This document shows, piece by piece, positions 41,039-49,809 of a stretch of DNA of 64,000 nt; position 1 is the stretch's first letter, and the number at the start of each line of letters is the position of its first letter. The notes beneath the pieces were generated by a model. The model saw nothing but the letters and a program-made list of their open reading frames with translations, was not told the DNA's origin and made no database searches. The stretch is taken from the IMG/VR virus record IMGVR_UViG_3300025849_003059, positions 1 to 64,000 of that record. One strand, 5' to 3'. The DNA comes from a virus. The translations under genes and the position numbers were made by a program.

Positions 41039-41445
41039 ATTGAATCTGCAATTGCTTGTTTGAATTTTGTTGTACTCCATCCATGAGAACGGTCTATCCA
41101 ATGAATAAGAGTACCAATTTCTTTTCCTGTGTAATCTTTATCTACATAATCATCTCCTAAGAATCTTACATCAGGATTTATACTTTTAATTAAAAATAAA
41201 AGTTCTTCTTCTGTATTATAGGTAAGTATTGTGTGATACCATGTAAACTGTTTTAACATTTCCCTTCTTTCATCTACCGAAAGAATTGGTTTTTTCTTTT
41301 CAGGTCTTTCAATAGTTGGGTCATCATGTAATAGTATAAATAATTTTTCACAATTATTTTCTATTTCTTGAAACATTTTTAGATAACCTGGATGTAAAAC
41401 ATCGAAGTTACCACAAATGATTCCTATTTCTGGTGTTTCTTTCAT
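41035..41445 (-). CDS. Cytidylyltransferase-like nucleotidyltransferase (TagD-type)
   Basis: A 136-residue protein with the nucleotidylyltransferase pattern G-N-F-D-V-L-H-P-G-Y near 12-21 and a C-terminal R-S-H-G-W-S-T-T-K-F-K, equivalent to the R-T-x-G-I-S-T-T of glycerol-3-phosphate cytidylyltransferases. The second His of HxGH is replaced by Tyr (HPGY). Such enzymes make CDP-glycerol, ADP-heptose-like or related activated units, so the glycan may contain an alditol phosphate. It overlaps the radical-SAM gene before it by four bases and the GT7 gene after it by four. Confidence 0.78.
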   Translation of the reverse strand: MKETPEIGIICGNFDVLHPGYLKMFQEIENNCEKLFILLHDDPTIERPEKKKPILSVDERREMLKQFTWYHTILTYNTEEELLFLIKSINPDVRFLGDDYVDKDYTGKEIGTLIHWIDRSHGWSTTKFKQAIADSI

Positions 41446-42704
41446 AATATAGGATTTAATGATTGATATAATTCAGGAAATATATCTTTCCATTTTTCTT
41501 TTCTAAATCTATCTACTCTTTCAGTAGTATCAATAAACGTTTCTCGTTCACCATTGTAATCTGCATTATAATATCTACCATAAACATCCTCATAAAACTC
41601 ATCTGATAATAATCCTTTAATAGAATCCAATTTTTCTTGTCTATCTTTTTTTGGAATGATATTTGCTGATTGGTATTCGGGTGCATGAACGTGATTTGAA
41701 ATTACTCTCCTAATCAAACCACTTCCATCTAAGTTGAATATACCACGTTTTACTAAATACTGAGTAAGTTCTTCCATATAAAGAAAATTAAAAGAACTTA
41801 ATGTTTGTGTAATAGTATAGTAAAAATTATGGTCATTATATTGAGTAATAAATTTCTTTATATTATCTATTGTTAATTTAAAGTTTGCATTTTTTCTAAT
41901 ATAATCATTTCTATCACCAAAATCATCTACTGATATTGAAATACCAACAAATTGAAAATGTTTTAATTTTTCTAATGCTGGTTTTATCTTTTCAAAATCA
42001 TAATTAGCATTTGTGATATAAAATATTTTCATTCTACTTGCTAATCCATCTTCAATTAATCTATCCAATAACTTAAAGTGTTTTGGAACTAAAAATGGTT
42101 CTCCACCACTAATATGTAATTGGTCTATCATTGGAGAATGTGATATTAGTGCATCATAAAAAGTTTCATCTTCTACCCAATCATAGTTAGTATATTTTTT
42201 TTCTTGTAACTCATCATAATTACTTGGAAAATTTACCTCATCTTTCAATTTCATATAATCAGTAATCCAACTCGTTGATGATTCTGCATTACAACTTCTA
42301 CATTTTAAATTACAATAGTTACCTAATCTAATTTCTACATTTCGTAAATCAATTGAAATAGTTCCATCTTCTTTTGTGGATTTATCAACATCAGTCATAT
42401 AAAATGAATCTTTCTGTCTTTTACTTTTACCACCTGCTAATTCTACATCATGACAAGTTTTACACGCTGGTGGAACTTCACCATTTACCATTTGCTTTCT
42501 GATTTCTTTAAATGAATCAGAATTTACAATTGCTGGAATTCCTTCACGAATGTTTATTTTTTCATACCCACCATCAGATAAAATATTTGATGCAGCAGAT
42601 TGGCCATGTGCGTGATTAGATACACAACAAACAGAACAAACTCCATGTGGATGAACACTAATGTGTTTCCAAGGTAAATCACATAAAAATCTTGTTTCTT
42701 CCAT
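41442..42704 (-). CDS. Radical SAM protein with N-terminal twitch-like Cys cluster, no. 5
   Basis: A 420-residue protein with core C131-x3-C135-x2-C138 (C-N-L-K-C-R-S-C) and H-I-S-G-G-E-P-F-L. The N-terminus (C-D-L-P-W-K-H-I-S-V-H-P-H-G-V-C-S-V-C-C, 8-27, then C-K-T-C at 81-84) is the L-P-W...C-C type shared with the next gene, probably holding an auxiliary cluster. It overlaps neighbours by one and four bases. The role is presumably an oxidative or rearrangement step on a peptide- or sugar-linked substrate. Confidence 0.86.
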   Translation of the reverse strand: MEETRFLCDLPWKHISVHPHGVCSVCCVSNHAHGQSAASNILSDGGYEKINIREGIPAIVNSDSFKEIRKQMVNGEVPPACKTCHDVELAGGKSKRQKDSFYMTDVDKSTKEDGTISIDLRNVEIRLGNYCNLKCRSCNAESSTSWITDYMKLKDEVNFPSNYDELQEKKYTNYDWVEDETFYDALISHSPMIDQLHISGGEPFLVPKHFKLLDRLIEDGLASRMKIFYITNANYDFEKIKPALEKLKHFQFVGISISVDDFGDRNDYIRKNANFKLTIDNIKKFITQYNDHNFYYTITQTLSSFNFLYMEELTQYLVKRGIFNLDGSGLIRRVISNHVHAPEYQSANIIPKKDRQEKLDSIKGLLSDEFYEDVYGRYYNADYNGERETFIDTTERVDRFRKEKWKDIFPELYQSLNPIL

Positions 42705-44008
42705 TAGTAAAGTTTATTCATTGATAACCCTTTATCATGTGGAATGGCGTTGTACCATTCTGCATACTCTGGGTTTATGTCTACAAATCTAAATTTTTCT
42801 TCTCTACCATCATCCAATAATTCTGTTGTATATTTTAATGCTTTTTCAACTTGGTCTTGTGTTTGTGCCAAGGGTTCATCTAAGAAATTAAAAATACTTT
42901 CATATTTAGGTCTTAATTCATTTGCATTTTCATCATCTAATGATTTTAAATGTCTTATATATCTTTTCTTAACTTCTTGTTTTAATGAATCTGGTAAAAT
43001 ATTGATATGATAGTGATGAGGATTTGTTAATACATTGTTAAGATGGATATTAAAATGAGGTACACCCAAACTTTTCATATGTTCAATAAAATCTGGTATC
43101 TGTAATACGTTAAATATGTTAGTTGTACATGATACATGAAAATTTATGTTTGCATCTAAACATTTTTTTATATTATCTTCAATAACATTCCACTTTGTAC
43201 CTTTACGAGAATATTCTGCACTGTCACCATATCCATCTATTGATGCAAATATTGTTACATTACCATAATCTTGTTCTATAAATGGTTTCCACAATTCTAA
43301 ATTATCATATTGTTTAAATTTAAGATATCCTAAATTTGTATTATATCGTAATCTTAAATTTGTATTTCCTACTTCAACAAGTTTTTGTAATATGTAATAA
43401 TGTTCCTCCATTAAAAGCGGTTCACCTCCTGCAAAATATATTTCTTCTACACTACGAACAAATTCATCTAAGTAAAGGTTTATGTCTTTTTTAGAATAAT
43501 CATTTATATTAATAATTGCCTTTGGTAATGGAGAACCCCCATATAGTTTTACTTCATCCTCATACCATTTAGAAGATAAAAATGAACCACACATTCTACA
43601 CTTCATATTACATAGATTTGAGAATCTAAAATCCCAATAAAGTAATTTGAAATCATCATTATGACCATCTTCAGAAGTGTTATCTGTTAATGTTGGAATA
43701 TGTTTCTCAAACCAACGATTTGAAGAGGTTCTCGTTGAATCTAATCCATTTTCTTCTTGTTGATAACACTTTCTACAACTATTGTGTTTCTCTCCACTCA
43801 GCATATCTTTACGAATGGATTTCATTGAATCATTGTTCCATATTTCTTCTAAAGTATTATCTTTTAGATTTCCAACTTCTTCTCTCCAATCAGTAAGACA
43901 ACAAGGATACACATTACCATTAGGCCATGTATTTAAATGTATCCAAGGTAATACACAAAACGATTTAGATACTTTATCTCCAGGATTTTCTAATTTCTGA
44001 TTATCCAT
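42704..44008 (-). CDS. Radical SAM protein with N-terminal twitch-like Cys cluster, no. 4
   Basis: A 434-residue protein with core C133-x3-C137-x2-C140 (C-N-M-K-C-R-M-C) and Y-F-A-G-G-E-P-L-L. The N-terminal C-V-L-P-W-I-H-L-N-T-W-P-N-G-N-V-Y-P-C-C (18-37) and C-R-K-C (78-81) form the L-P-W/C-C type auxiliary region. Asn/Ile-rich central parts resemble the downstream paralogue. It overlaps neighbours by one and eight bases. This L-P-W type resembles database proteins named twitch-domain radical SAM; no substrate is established. Confidence 0.86.
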   Translation of the reverse strand: MDNQKLENPGDKVSKSFCVLPWIHLNTWPNGNVYPCCLTDWREEVGNLKDNTLEEIWNNDSMKSIRKDMLSGEKHNSCRKCYQQEENGLDSTRTSSNRWFEKHIPTLTDNTSEDGHNDDFKLLYWDFRFSNLCNMKCRMCGSFLSSKWYEDEVKLYGGSPLPKAIININDYSKKDINLYLDEFVRSVEEIYFAGGEPLLMEEHYYILQKLVEVGNTNLRLRYNTNLGYLKFKQYDNLELWKPFIEQDYGNVTIFASIDGYGDSAEYSRKGTKWNVIEDNIKKCLDANINFHVSCTTNIFNVLQIPDFIEHMKSLGVPHFNIHLNNVLTNPHHYHINILPDSLKQEVKKRYIRHLKSLDDENANELRPKYESIFNFLDEPLAQTQDQVEKALKYTTELLDDGREEKFRFVDINPEYAEWYNAIPHDKGLSMNKLY

Positions 44009-45371
44009 TATCTTCTACCTTTTCAATTGTTTTTAACGTTTTAAACCAATCTATAAATTCTGTTGGCATATATTCATCTATTGGCATTTTTCTTCTTACT
44101 GCATATTGTTCTACGAAGTTTTTGAAATCATGGTGTTTATTTTCAAACGTATCGGTATCTTCATATGAAGTATCTACTTTTCTTAAATATTCTATAACTC
44201 GTTTAAATTGATTTTCCTCCCAACCAATCATATATTCTTTGTTTCTATTTAATGCTTCTTCAATTTTATCTGCCAATTGATTTTTTACTTCTTGTGAAAT
44301 AATATTAATTGATTGAAATGATGGGAATCTTAGAATATTTACAGACATAAAAAATTCTTCTTTATTTACAAACTTTTTTCTCCAATCTATAATTTTATCC
44401 ATAAACTCAGCTATTGACCAAATAGATAGTGCTGATATTGTCATCATTATATGAACTGAACGAATGTTTTCAGAATCATGTAATCTAAACATATTTTTTT
44501 CCCATGTATCCCACTCAAATCCATCTCGTACAAACTCTTGGTTTTTACCAATACATTCTGCTGAGGTGTAAACATCAAACGATTTAAAGTTTTTACCAGC
44601 ATCTATTAAGGTACTTATTCTAGCATCATCCATTATAAGATTTGAATTTATTGAAAAGTCAAATGTTTCATTATCACATATTTCAAGTAATTGCCAAAAT
44701 GAAGGGGAACGCAATGGTTCTCCTCCAGATACGCGTAATTCATGTAATCCATGTCTAATCTCTTTAAACCATTCATAAAATTTTGAAATATATGGATTTC
44801 TTTGATTTTTAGAACCATACGGCATTGCATGATGACCAGTATTTTTGAAGGTATGTCCACCTGATGTTTTCATGTTTTGATATGGGCCTTTTGAAGTAAT
44901 ATCAGTATTCCACGTTGATGAAAATTCAGCGTTACAATATGAACAAGCAAGATTACATAAATTATCAAATGCCAATTCAACTGTTTTTGGAATTACATTA
45001 GCATCCCAAGGCATATTTTTAATTGCTAATATTTCTTCTTTGGTGTATCTTTGTGTTTGGTAAACCCTATCTGAAAATATTCCACTTTCTTTTGTTGCAG
45101 CATCTTCTACTCTCCAACAATAAGAACATTCTGCTGGTCTTTCTCCTTCTAACATTTTTTTACGTTGTTCTTTTTTGAACTGTGTATTGTGTAGTGCAGA
45201 TTTATCTTTATCTAATTCGGGTCTTGGGATTGAATGTGCGAGTGGATGATGACAGGATGCGGTTCTACCATTACCTAACCATATCGATACATTATACCAT
45301 TTTGCTGCACAAAAGGATTTAGATATTGAATCTATAACATTTTTAGTTTCTACTAAATGTGAGGTTGACAT
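44001..45371 (-). CDS. Radical SAM protein with CHHP-type N-terminal region, no. 3
   Basis: A 456-residue protein with core C139-x3-C143-x2-C146 (C-N-L-A-C-S-Y-C) and R-V-S-G-G-E-P-L-R. Its N-terminus differs from the L-P-W type: C-A-A-K-W ... S-C-H-H-P-L-A-H-S-I-P ... A-L-H-N-T-Q-F-K-K-E-Q-R-K-K-M-L-E-G-E-R-P-A-E-C-S-Y-C-W. The Cys/His set (C21, C40, H41, H42, C82, C85) is conserved in the next two genes and probably binds an auxiliary cluster or metal. It overlaps both neighbours. Confidence 0.86.
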   Translation of the reverse strand: MSTSHLVETKNVIDSISKSFCAAKWYNVSIWLGNGRTASCHHPLAHSIPRPELDKDKSALHNTQFKKEQRKKMLEGERPAECSYCWRVEDAATKESGIFSDRVYQTQRYTKEEILAIKNMPWDANVIPKTVELAFDNLCNLACSYCNAEFSSTWNTDITSKGPYQNMKTSGGHTFKNTGHHAMPYGSKNQRNPYISKFYEWFKEIRHGLHELRVSGGEPLRSPSFWQLLEICDNETFDFSINSNLIMDDARISTLIDAGKNFKSFDVYTSAECIGKNQEFVRDGFEWDTWEKNMFRLHDSENIRSVHIMMTISALSIWSIAEFMDKIIDWRKKFVNKEEFFMSVNILRFPSFQSINIISQEVKNQLADKIEEALNRNKEYMIGWEENQFKRVIEYLRKVDTSYEDTDTFENKHHDFKNFVEQYAVRRKMPIDEYMPTEFIDWFKTLKTIEKVEDNG

Positions 45372-46723
45372 AACTTATAAAATTTAGTTAATTGTGGAAA
45401 AATTTCTTCAAAATTTAATTTTCTTCTTTTATCATATTCTTCTGTAAATAAATAGAAATCTTTTCTATTTCTATTAAGTTTATCAGATTCTGGTTTTATA
45501 TTCATATATTCTACAAGTCTTTCTAATTGATTGATTTGTTCTTCTGTTAAAAATGTATCAGATTCCCAATTAGAATTTTTACTTGAGTTAATAAGATTAT
45601 TAATGTTTTTTTGAAATGTACTTTTTGTTTCATCATCAAGATTTTGGATTGATAAAAACTCTGGATATCTTAAATAGTTTGTCATAAACTGAACTTTATT
45701 GAAATCTACATCATTAATATATTTTGAACGTAATTTTAAAATATATCTAATAAAATCATCATAACTTACAACACTTGTTAAATTTACAGTAGTCATTATT
45801 GAAAATAAAACATTTTTAACATTAGATAAAACCTTTTCACAGTTTTTTTCCCATTTTTCTTGAATAGTTCCGAATCTAATGTATTCATTATGTTTACCAG
45901 TTGCTTCTCCACTTGTAAATAATTGTAATTCTTTTACTTTACCATCTAACTTATTTAGTTTATCAATTAATTTATCAATCAACATATCAGGTATCATAAG
46001 ATTCGTGTTTATTGAAAAAATTAAATTTGGATTTGGATTTTCAATTAACTCATCCATTACTTTCCAAGTATCTTTTGATAAAAGTGGCTCACCACCTGTA
46101 ATTCTTAATGTGTGTAACTTTGGATAAAGTTCTGGCCACCATTTCCAAAAGGCTTCAACATAAGGATTGTGTTCTGATTTTTTATATGGTATTTTTAAAT
46201 TATCTTTAAAATAATTTATATCATTATATTTTGTAGATGTAGGATACCCTCCAAATTTTTCCACCTCTTCCATCCATGTGGATGATATATCAGGTGAACA
46301 ATATGCACATTTCATATTACAAGTACTTGAAAACGAAACTTCCAAATAACTTGGTTCAATATCTTGTGTTCGTTTTTCTAATATCTCATCTTTCTTTACT
46401 TGAGAAAATGAGTTTGCTGATTTGTATATTCTATCTGAAATATACTCTTTACCCAAATCTTCTATCTTCCAACAATACTCACATTCAGAAGGACGTTGAC
46501 CTTTCAACATCTGTTTCATCTGCCTTTTCTTATACTTTGTATTATGTAAGGCTTTATGGTTCTTTTCTAACTCTCTTAGAGGTATTTTGTGAGGGGTTGG
46601 GTGATGACACGAATGGTTATAACCATTTTGTAGGTAAAGTGTTAATTGAGACCACTTTGCTAAACAGAAACTAGTTGAAACTTCATCGAGTTGGTTTCTA
46701 ATATCATTGTAAAAATTCTTCAT
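45353..46723 (-). CDS. Radical SAM protein with CHHP-type N-terminal region, no. 2
   Basis: A 456-residue paralogue of the genes on both sides. Core C135-x3-C139-x2-C142 (C-N-M-K-C-A-Y-C), R-I-T-G-G-E-P-L-L, and the N-terminal S-C-H-H-P-T-P-H-K-I-P-L-R-E-L-E ... A-L-H-N-T ... E-C-E-Y-C-W block. More Lys/Asn-rich than its neighbours. Start overlaps the upstream gene by 20 bases and the end overlaps the next by 19, so the three are probably translated together and may act as a complex or in sequence. Confidence 0.86.
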   Translation of the reverse strand: MKNFYNDIRNQLDEVSTSFCLAKWSQLTLYLQNGYNHSCHHPTPHKIPLRELEKNHKALHNTKYKKRQMKQMLKGQRPSECEYCWKIEDLGKEYISDRIYKSANSFSQVKKDEILEKRTQDIEPSYLEVSFSSTCNMKCAYCSPDISSTWMEEVEKFGGYPTSTKYNDINYFKDNLKIPYKKSEHNPYVEAFWKWWPELYPKLHTLRITGGEPLLSKDTWKVMDELIENPNPNLIFSINTNLMIPDMLIDKLIDKLNKLDGKVKELQLFTSGEATGKHNEYIRFGTIQEKWEKNCEKVLSNVKNVLFSIMTTVNLTSVVSYDDFIRYILKLRSKYINDVDFNKVQFMTNYLRYPEFLSIQNLDDETKSTFQKNINNLINSSKNSNWESDTFLTEEQINQLERLVEYMNIKPESDKLNRNRKDFYLFTEEYDKRRKLNFEEIFPQLTKFYKLCQPHI

Positions 46724-48137
46724 TTAGTTTTTTACATTGATTAAAAAAGTCAACTAACTCTGGAAATGTTTCGTGGAAATTAGTTCCTCTACGTTTATCG
46801 TGTGCAGAAATAAAATTGTAAAAATCTCTACGAGTCCTCTTAAGTGTTTCTTCATCCACTTCTTCGTCAAACCAATCAATAATTCTTTTTATTTTTCCAA
46901 TTTCAATTTGAGTAAATCCTAAGTAATGGTCTTTCCAATCTTCAATTTCCCATAAAGGTTTAACCGTATGCATTGTTTCTGCTTGAGTTACAAACTCTTC
47001 TAATCTTTCTTTAAACTCTCTTGGTAGTATTTTAACAGTTTGATGGTGTGGGTATCTTAAATACGCAGAATCTAATGTTAGGGCAGTTACCCAATATCTA
47101 TCTGGTGAGTTGTGTAGTGTTTTCATTTCAAAAACCCACTCTAAAAGTTCACCATAACGTAAAATTGATAGTGCGTTGAAGGTTGACATTATAGCTATTG
47201 ATAATTTTGTTGTTTTTGAAAGAAGTTCATCAACTCTTTTTTGCCAAATAGGGAAATCTAATCCATTTCGTGCATATTCTGCTTGTTCTCCAAAAGTATC
47301 TACTGATGTAAATACTGTAAGTTCTTTTATTCTTCCACTTTCTTCTAATTCAATCATTTTTGCTAAGAACTTATCGTATATTTTATCAGGTATACCTAAG
47401 TTTGTGTTTATAGAAAGTTTTAAATTAGTGTTTGGATTATCTGTTGTAAGAATGTGTTCTACTACCCTCCAAAAATCAGGTGACATTGTTGGTTCACCAC
47501 CCGTTATTCTAAAAGTATCCATATCTTTATACAAATCTGGCCACCACTCCCAAAATGCATCTACATATGGGTTTGCTTCAGAATGTTTATATGGCATTTT
47601 ACCATTTTCTTGTAACCATTCTAAGTTTCCAAAGTTATCTGATGTTGGGTATGCACCATGTTGTTTTATTTCCTCTACCCACTTTGATGAATATTGAGGA
47701 CCACAATAAGAACACTTAAAATTACAAGCATTTGAGAAGGCAACTTCAACATATTTTGGATTGTAGTTTTCTCTCCAACCCAATTCTTTGATTTTATCAA
47801 AATGTGGTTTAGACCAAGGTTCAAATGATTTATAGTGTCTATCAGAAAACTCAGGTCCACTATCTTCAACCTTCCAACAATAATCACACTCTGGTGGTCT
47901 TTCGTTGTTAAGCATCATTTTTCTTTGCTTCTTCTTGTGTCTTGTGTTGTGAAGTGCGGTTGGGTTTCTTTTTAATTCTCTTAATGGAATTTTATGTGGA
48001 ATGGGGTGATGACACGAGTGTGTTTCACCTGTTTGAAGATGTATTGTAACTTGAGTCCATTTTGCTAAACAAAATCCACAACCAACATCATCTAGTTGTT
48101 CTCTAAAATCATATAACTGTCCTCTATGGTCTATCAT
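46704..48137 (-). CDS. Radical SAM protein with CHHP-type N-terminal region, no. 1
   Basis: A 477-residue protein, first of the radical-SAM series. Core C138-x3-C142-x2-C145 (C-N-F-K-C-S-Y-C), R-I-T-G-G-E-P-T-M, and the N-terminal block C-L-A-K-W-T-Q-V-T-I-H-L ... S-C-H-H-P (41-45) ... A-L-H-N-T ... E-C-D-Y-C-W (83-88). The C-terminus (Y-N-F-I-S-A-H-D-K-R-R-G-T-N-F) matches ends of the two following paralogues. It overlaps the GT7 gene upstream by four bases. Conservation of all cluster residues indicates an active enzyme. Confidence 0.87.
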   Translation of the reverse strand: MIDHRGQLYDFREQLDDVGCGFCLAKWTQVTIHLQTGETHSCHHPIPHKIPLRELKRNPTALHNTRHKKKQRKMMLNNERPPECDYCWKVEDSGPEFSDRHYKSFEPWSKPHFDKIKELGWRENYNPKYVEVAFSNACNFKCSYCGPQYSSKWVEEIKQHGAYPTSDNFGNLEWLQENGKMPYKHSEANPYVDAFWEWWPDLYKDMDTFRITGGEPTMSPDFWRVVEHILTTDNPNTNLKLSINTNLGIPDKIYDKFLAKMIELEESGRIKELTVFTSVDTFGEQAEYARNGLDFPIWQKRVDELLSKTTKLSIAIMSTFNALSILRYGELLEWVFEMKTLHNSPDRYWVTALTLDSAYLRYPHHQTVKILPREFKERLEEFVTQAETMHTVKPLWEIEDWKDHYLGFTQIEIGKIKRIIDWFDEEVDEETLKRTRRDFYNFISAHDKRRGTNFHETFPELVDFFNQCKKLNEEFLQ

Positions 48138-49582
48138 AAACTGATTTTTATCATATTAACTAGTTTCTTTTTTGATACTTTTTTTTCTTTAAATCTTAGA
48201 GTATTTAAACCTTCAATTTTATAATTATCAAAATCTTCTCTAACTTCATTATAAAATCTAATTTGATTTTTTCTAGTATCAGAATGTATCCACTTATTTC
48301 CAATAGATGAATTTGATTTATGTTTTAAAGATTTAAATCTACTTTCTCTTCTATGTGGTTTTGGTAGATATGATTTAAAAGATTCTATACCCTTGTATAA
48401 ATATGTATTGTATAATTTTATGTTATTCTGCTGAGCTATATCAATACATTCTTCTTTTTTAGAAAATTCTGGTAATATCTGACATAATAAAAATTCTGAT
48501 GATATGAAGTTATCAAAATTTCTTATTTTGGGTGTTGTTGGATTTTCGTATATTGATTTAACTTCGTTTGAATCTAATCCAACATCATATATTTCAACTA
48601 CACCAACTTTTCCAATTAAAAATTCTTTGTTTGTTTTTTTACTATTAGGTGCACCTACAAATATCTCATCAGTTGATAATTGTAAAATTTCAGTATCCAT
48701 TTCTATTTTTTCAATCAATTCACCATTGACGTAAAATGAAATAAATTTATTATCTTCATATGTCATTGTTAGATGTGTCCATGCTTCACCCATTATATCA
48801 GAAGATATTGAATATGCTTTTTTATTCAAATCATAAGTCTGACAAAAGTATCTACGAAAGGAATTGTAAAATAATCCAATGTTGTAGCCTGGTATAGATA
48901 ATATTGGGAATTCATCATAATCTTTATTTTTACTTAATTTTATTTCTTCTGGTTTTACTAAAACTGAAATAGTGAAATCATCTTCCAATAAAATAGAATC
49001 TTTTGTTGAAATTTTTATATAACTTCTATCACCATCTAATTTGAATGAATGAATTTCACTTACATTGGAATTACCAAACACTTCTTTGTCAATATCCAAT
49101 CCTGCTTGAATACATCTTATCAATAAATCATCATCTTCGAATCCCCATCCCCAATATTCATTGGAGAATCCATTGATAGTTTTAAAATCTTCTTTGGTAA
49201 ACATTGTTACTCCACCAAAGTAATCAAAGAATGTTGTTTCGTAATCGTGTTCTTGTAAATGAGTTGCTAAATGTAAAGGTTTATCTGAATATGAGTAATC
49301 TACATCTTCTGGTAACATATCAACATCATGAAATACAAAATAATCACACCCTTTATCAACGGCATACTTATATCCTGCATTCAGAAGTTTACCTCTATTA
49401 AAAGGTTTATCATCTGTCTGTTCAACGATGAAGATTTCATAATCAATATCCTTAATATAATCTTTCATATGAGATAAGAACCTTTTCAGTTGTTGTTCTC
49501 TATCTCTATATGGAACTATTATACCAAGTTTATGAGTTATCTTCTTCTCCTTGAGTCTCTTTGTTCTCTTGGATTCTCTCAC
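48134..49582 (-). CDS. GT7 galactosyltransferase-like enzyme with inserted LamG-like domain, copy 2
   Basis: Up to 482 residues. GT7 motifs: I-V-P-Y-R-D-R-E, F-N-R-G-K-L-L-N-A-G (compare animal FNRAKLLNVG), D-V-D-M-L-P (DxD), F-G-G-V-T-M-F, W-G-W-G-F-E-D-D-D-L. A LamG-like insertion follows (W-T-H-L-T-M-T-Y-E-D ... F-Y-V-N-G-E-L-I), then the GT7 end (E-G-L-N-T-L-R-F). The start is uncertain. A GTG at 49582 gives an 18-residue basic extension lacking in both paralogues and overlaps the previous gene by 53 bases. An AAGGAG lies six bases before an ATA at 49540 that would start the protein where the paralogues start. Confidence 0.8.
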   Translation of the reverse strand: MRESKRTKRLKEKKITHKLGIIVPYRDREQQLKRFLSHMKDYIKDIDYEIFIVEQTDDKPFNRGKLLNAGYKYAVDKGCDYFVFHDVDMLPEDVDYSYSDKPLHLATHLQEHDYETTFFDYFGGVTMFTKEDFKTINGFSNEYWGWGFEDDDLLIRCIQAGLDIDKEVFGNSNVSEIHSFKLDGDRSYIKISTKDSILLEDDFTISVLVKPEEIKLSKNKDYDEFPILSIPGYNIGLFYNSFRRYFCQTYDLNKKAYSISSDIMGEAWTHLTMTYEDNKFISFYVNGELIEKIEMDTEILQLSTDEIFVGAPNSKKTNKEFLIGKVGVVEIYDVGLDSNEVKSIYENPTTPKIRNFDNFISSEFLLCQILPEFSKKEECIDIAQQNNIKLYNTYLYKGIESFKSYLPKPHRRESRFKSLKHKSNSSIGNKWIHSDTRKNQIRFYNEVREDFDNYKIEGLNTLRFKEKKVSKKKLVNMIKISL

Positions 49583-49805
49583 TTCCTCTTTCGGGTCTGT
49601 TTATACTTCCTTTTGTTCTTGTTTTGAAAATTTGAAAAAATTCATTCAAATACCACTCTAATCTTTCAGACCATTCTACTAGTCCAACATCCTCGTTGTA
49701 ATCATTTCGTTCTTCGAGGGCATCTGCGATTCTTCCAAAAGCCTTAGCCATCTTTTCATAGGCCTCAACTTTTCTTTCTTCAAAGTTATTATCTTTATCT
49801 GCCAT
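49530..49805 (-). CDS. Small charged protein in the sugar operon
   Basis: A 91-residue, Glu/Arg-rich protein (MADKDNNFEERKVEAYEKM ...). It has a likely helical N-terminal half (A-Y-E-K-M-A-K-A-F-G-R-I-A-D-A-L-E-E-R) and a hydrophilic tail (S-I-N-R-P-E-R-G-S-E-R). It begins five bases after the upstream GT7 stop, and its 3' end contains the probable ribosome-binding site of the next GT7 gene. No family recognised. Confidence 0.5.
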   Translation of the reverse strand: MADKDNNFEERKVEAYEKMAKAFGRIADALEERNDYNEDVGLVEWSERLEWYLNEFFQIFKTRTKGSINRPERGSERIQENKETQGEEDNS

Positions 49806-49809
49806 AATA

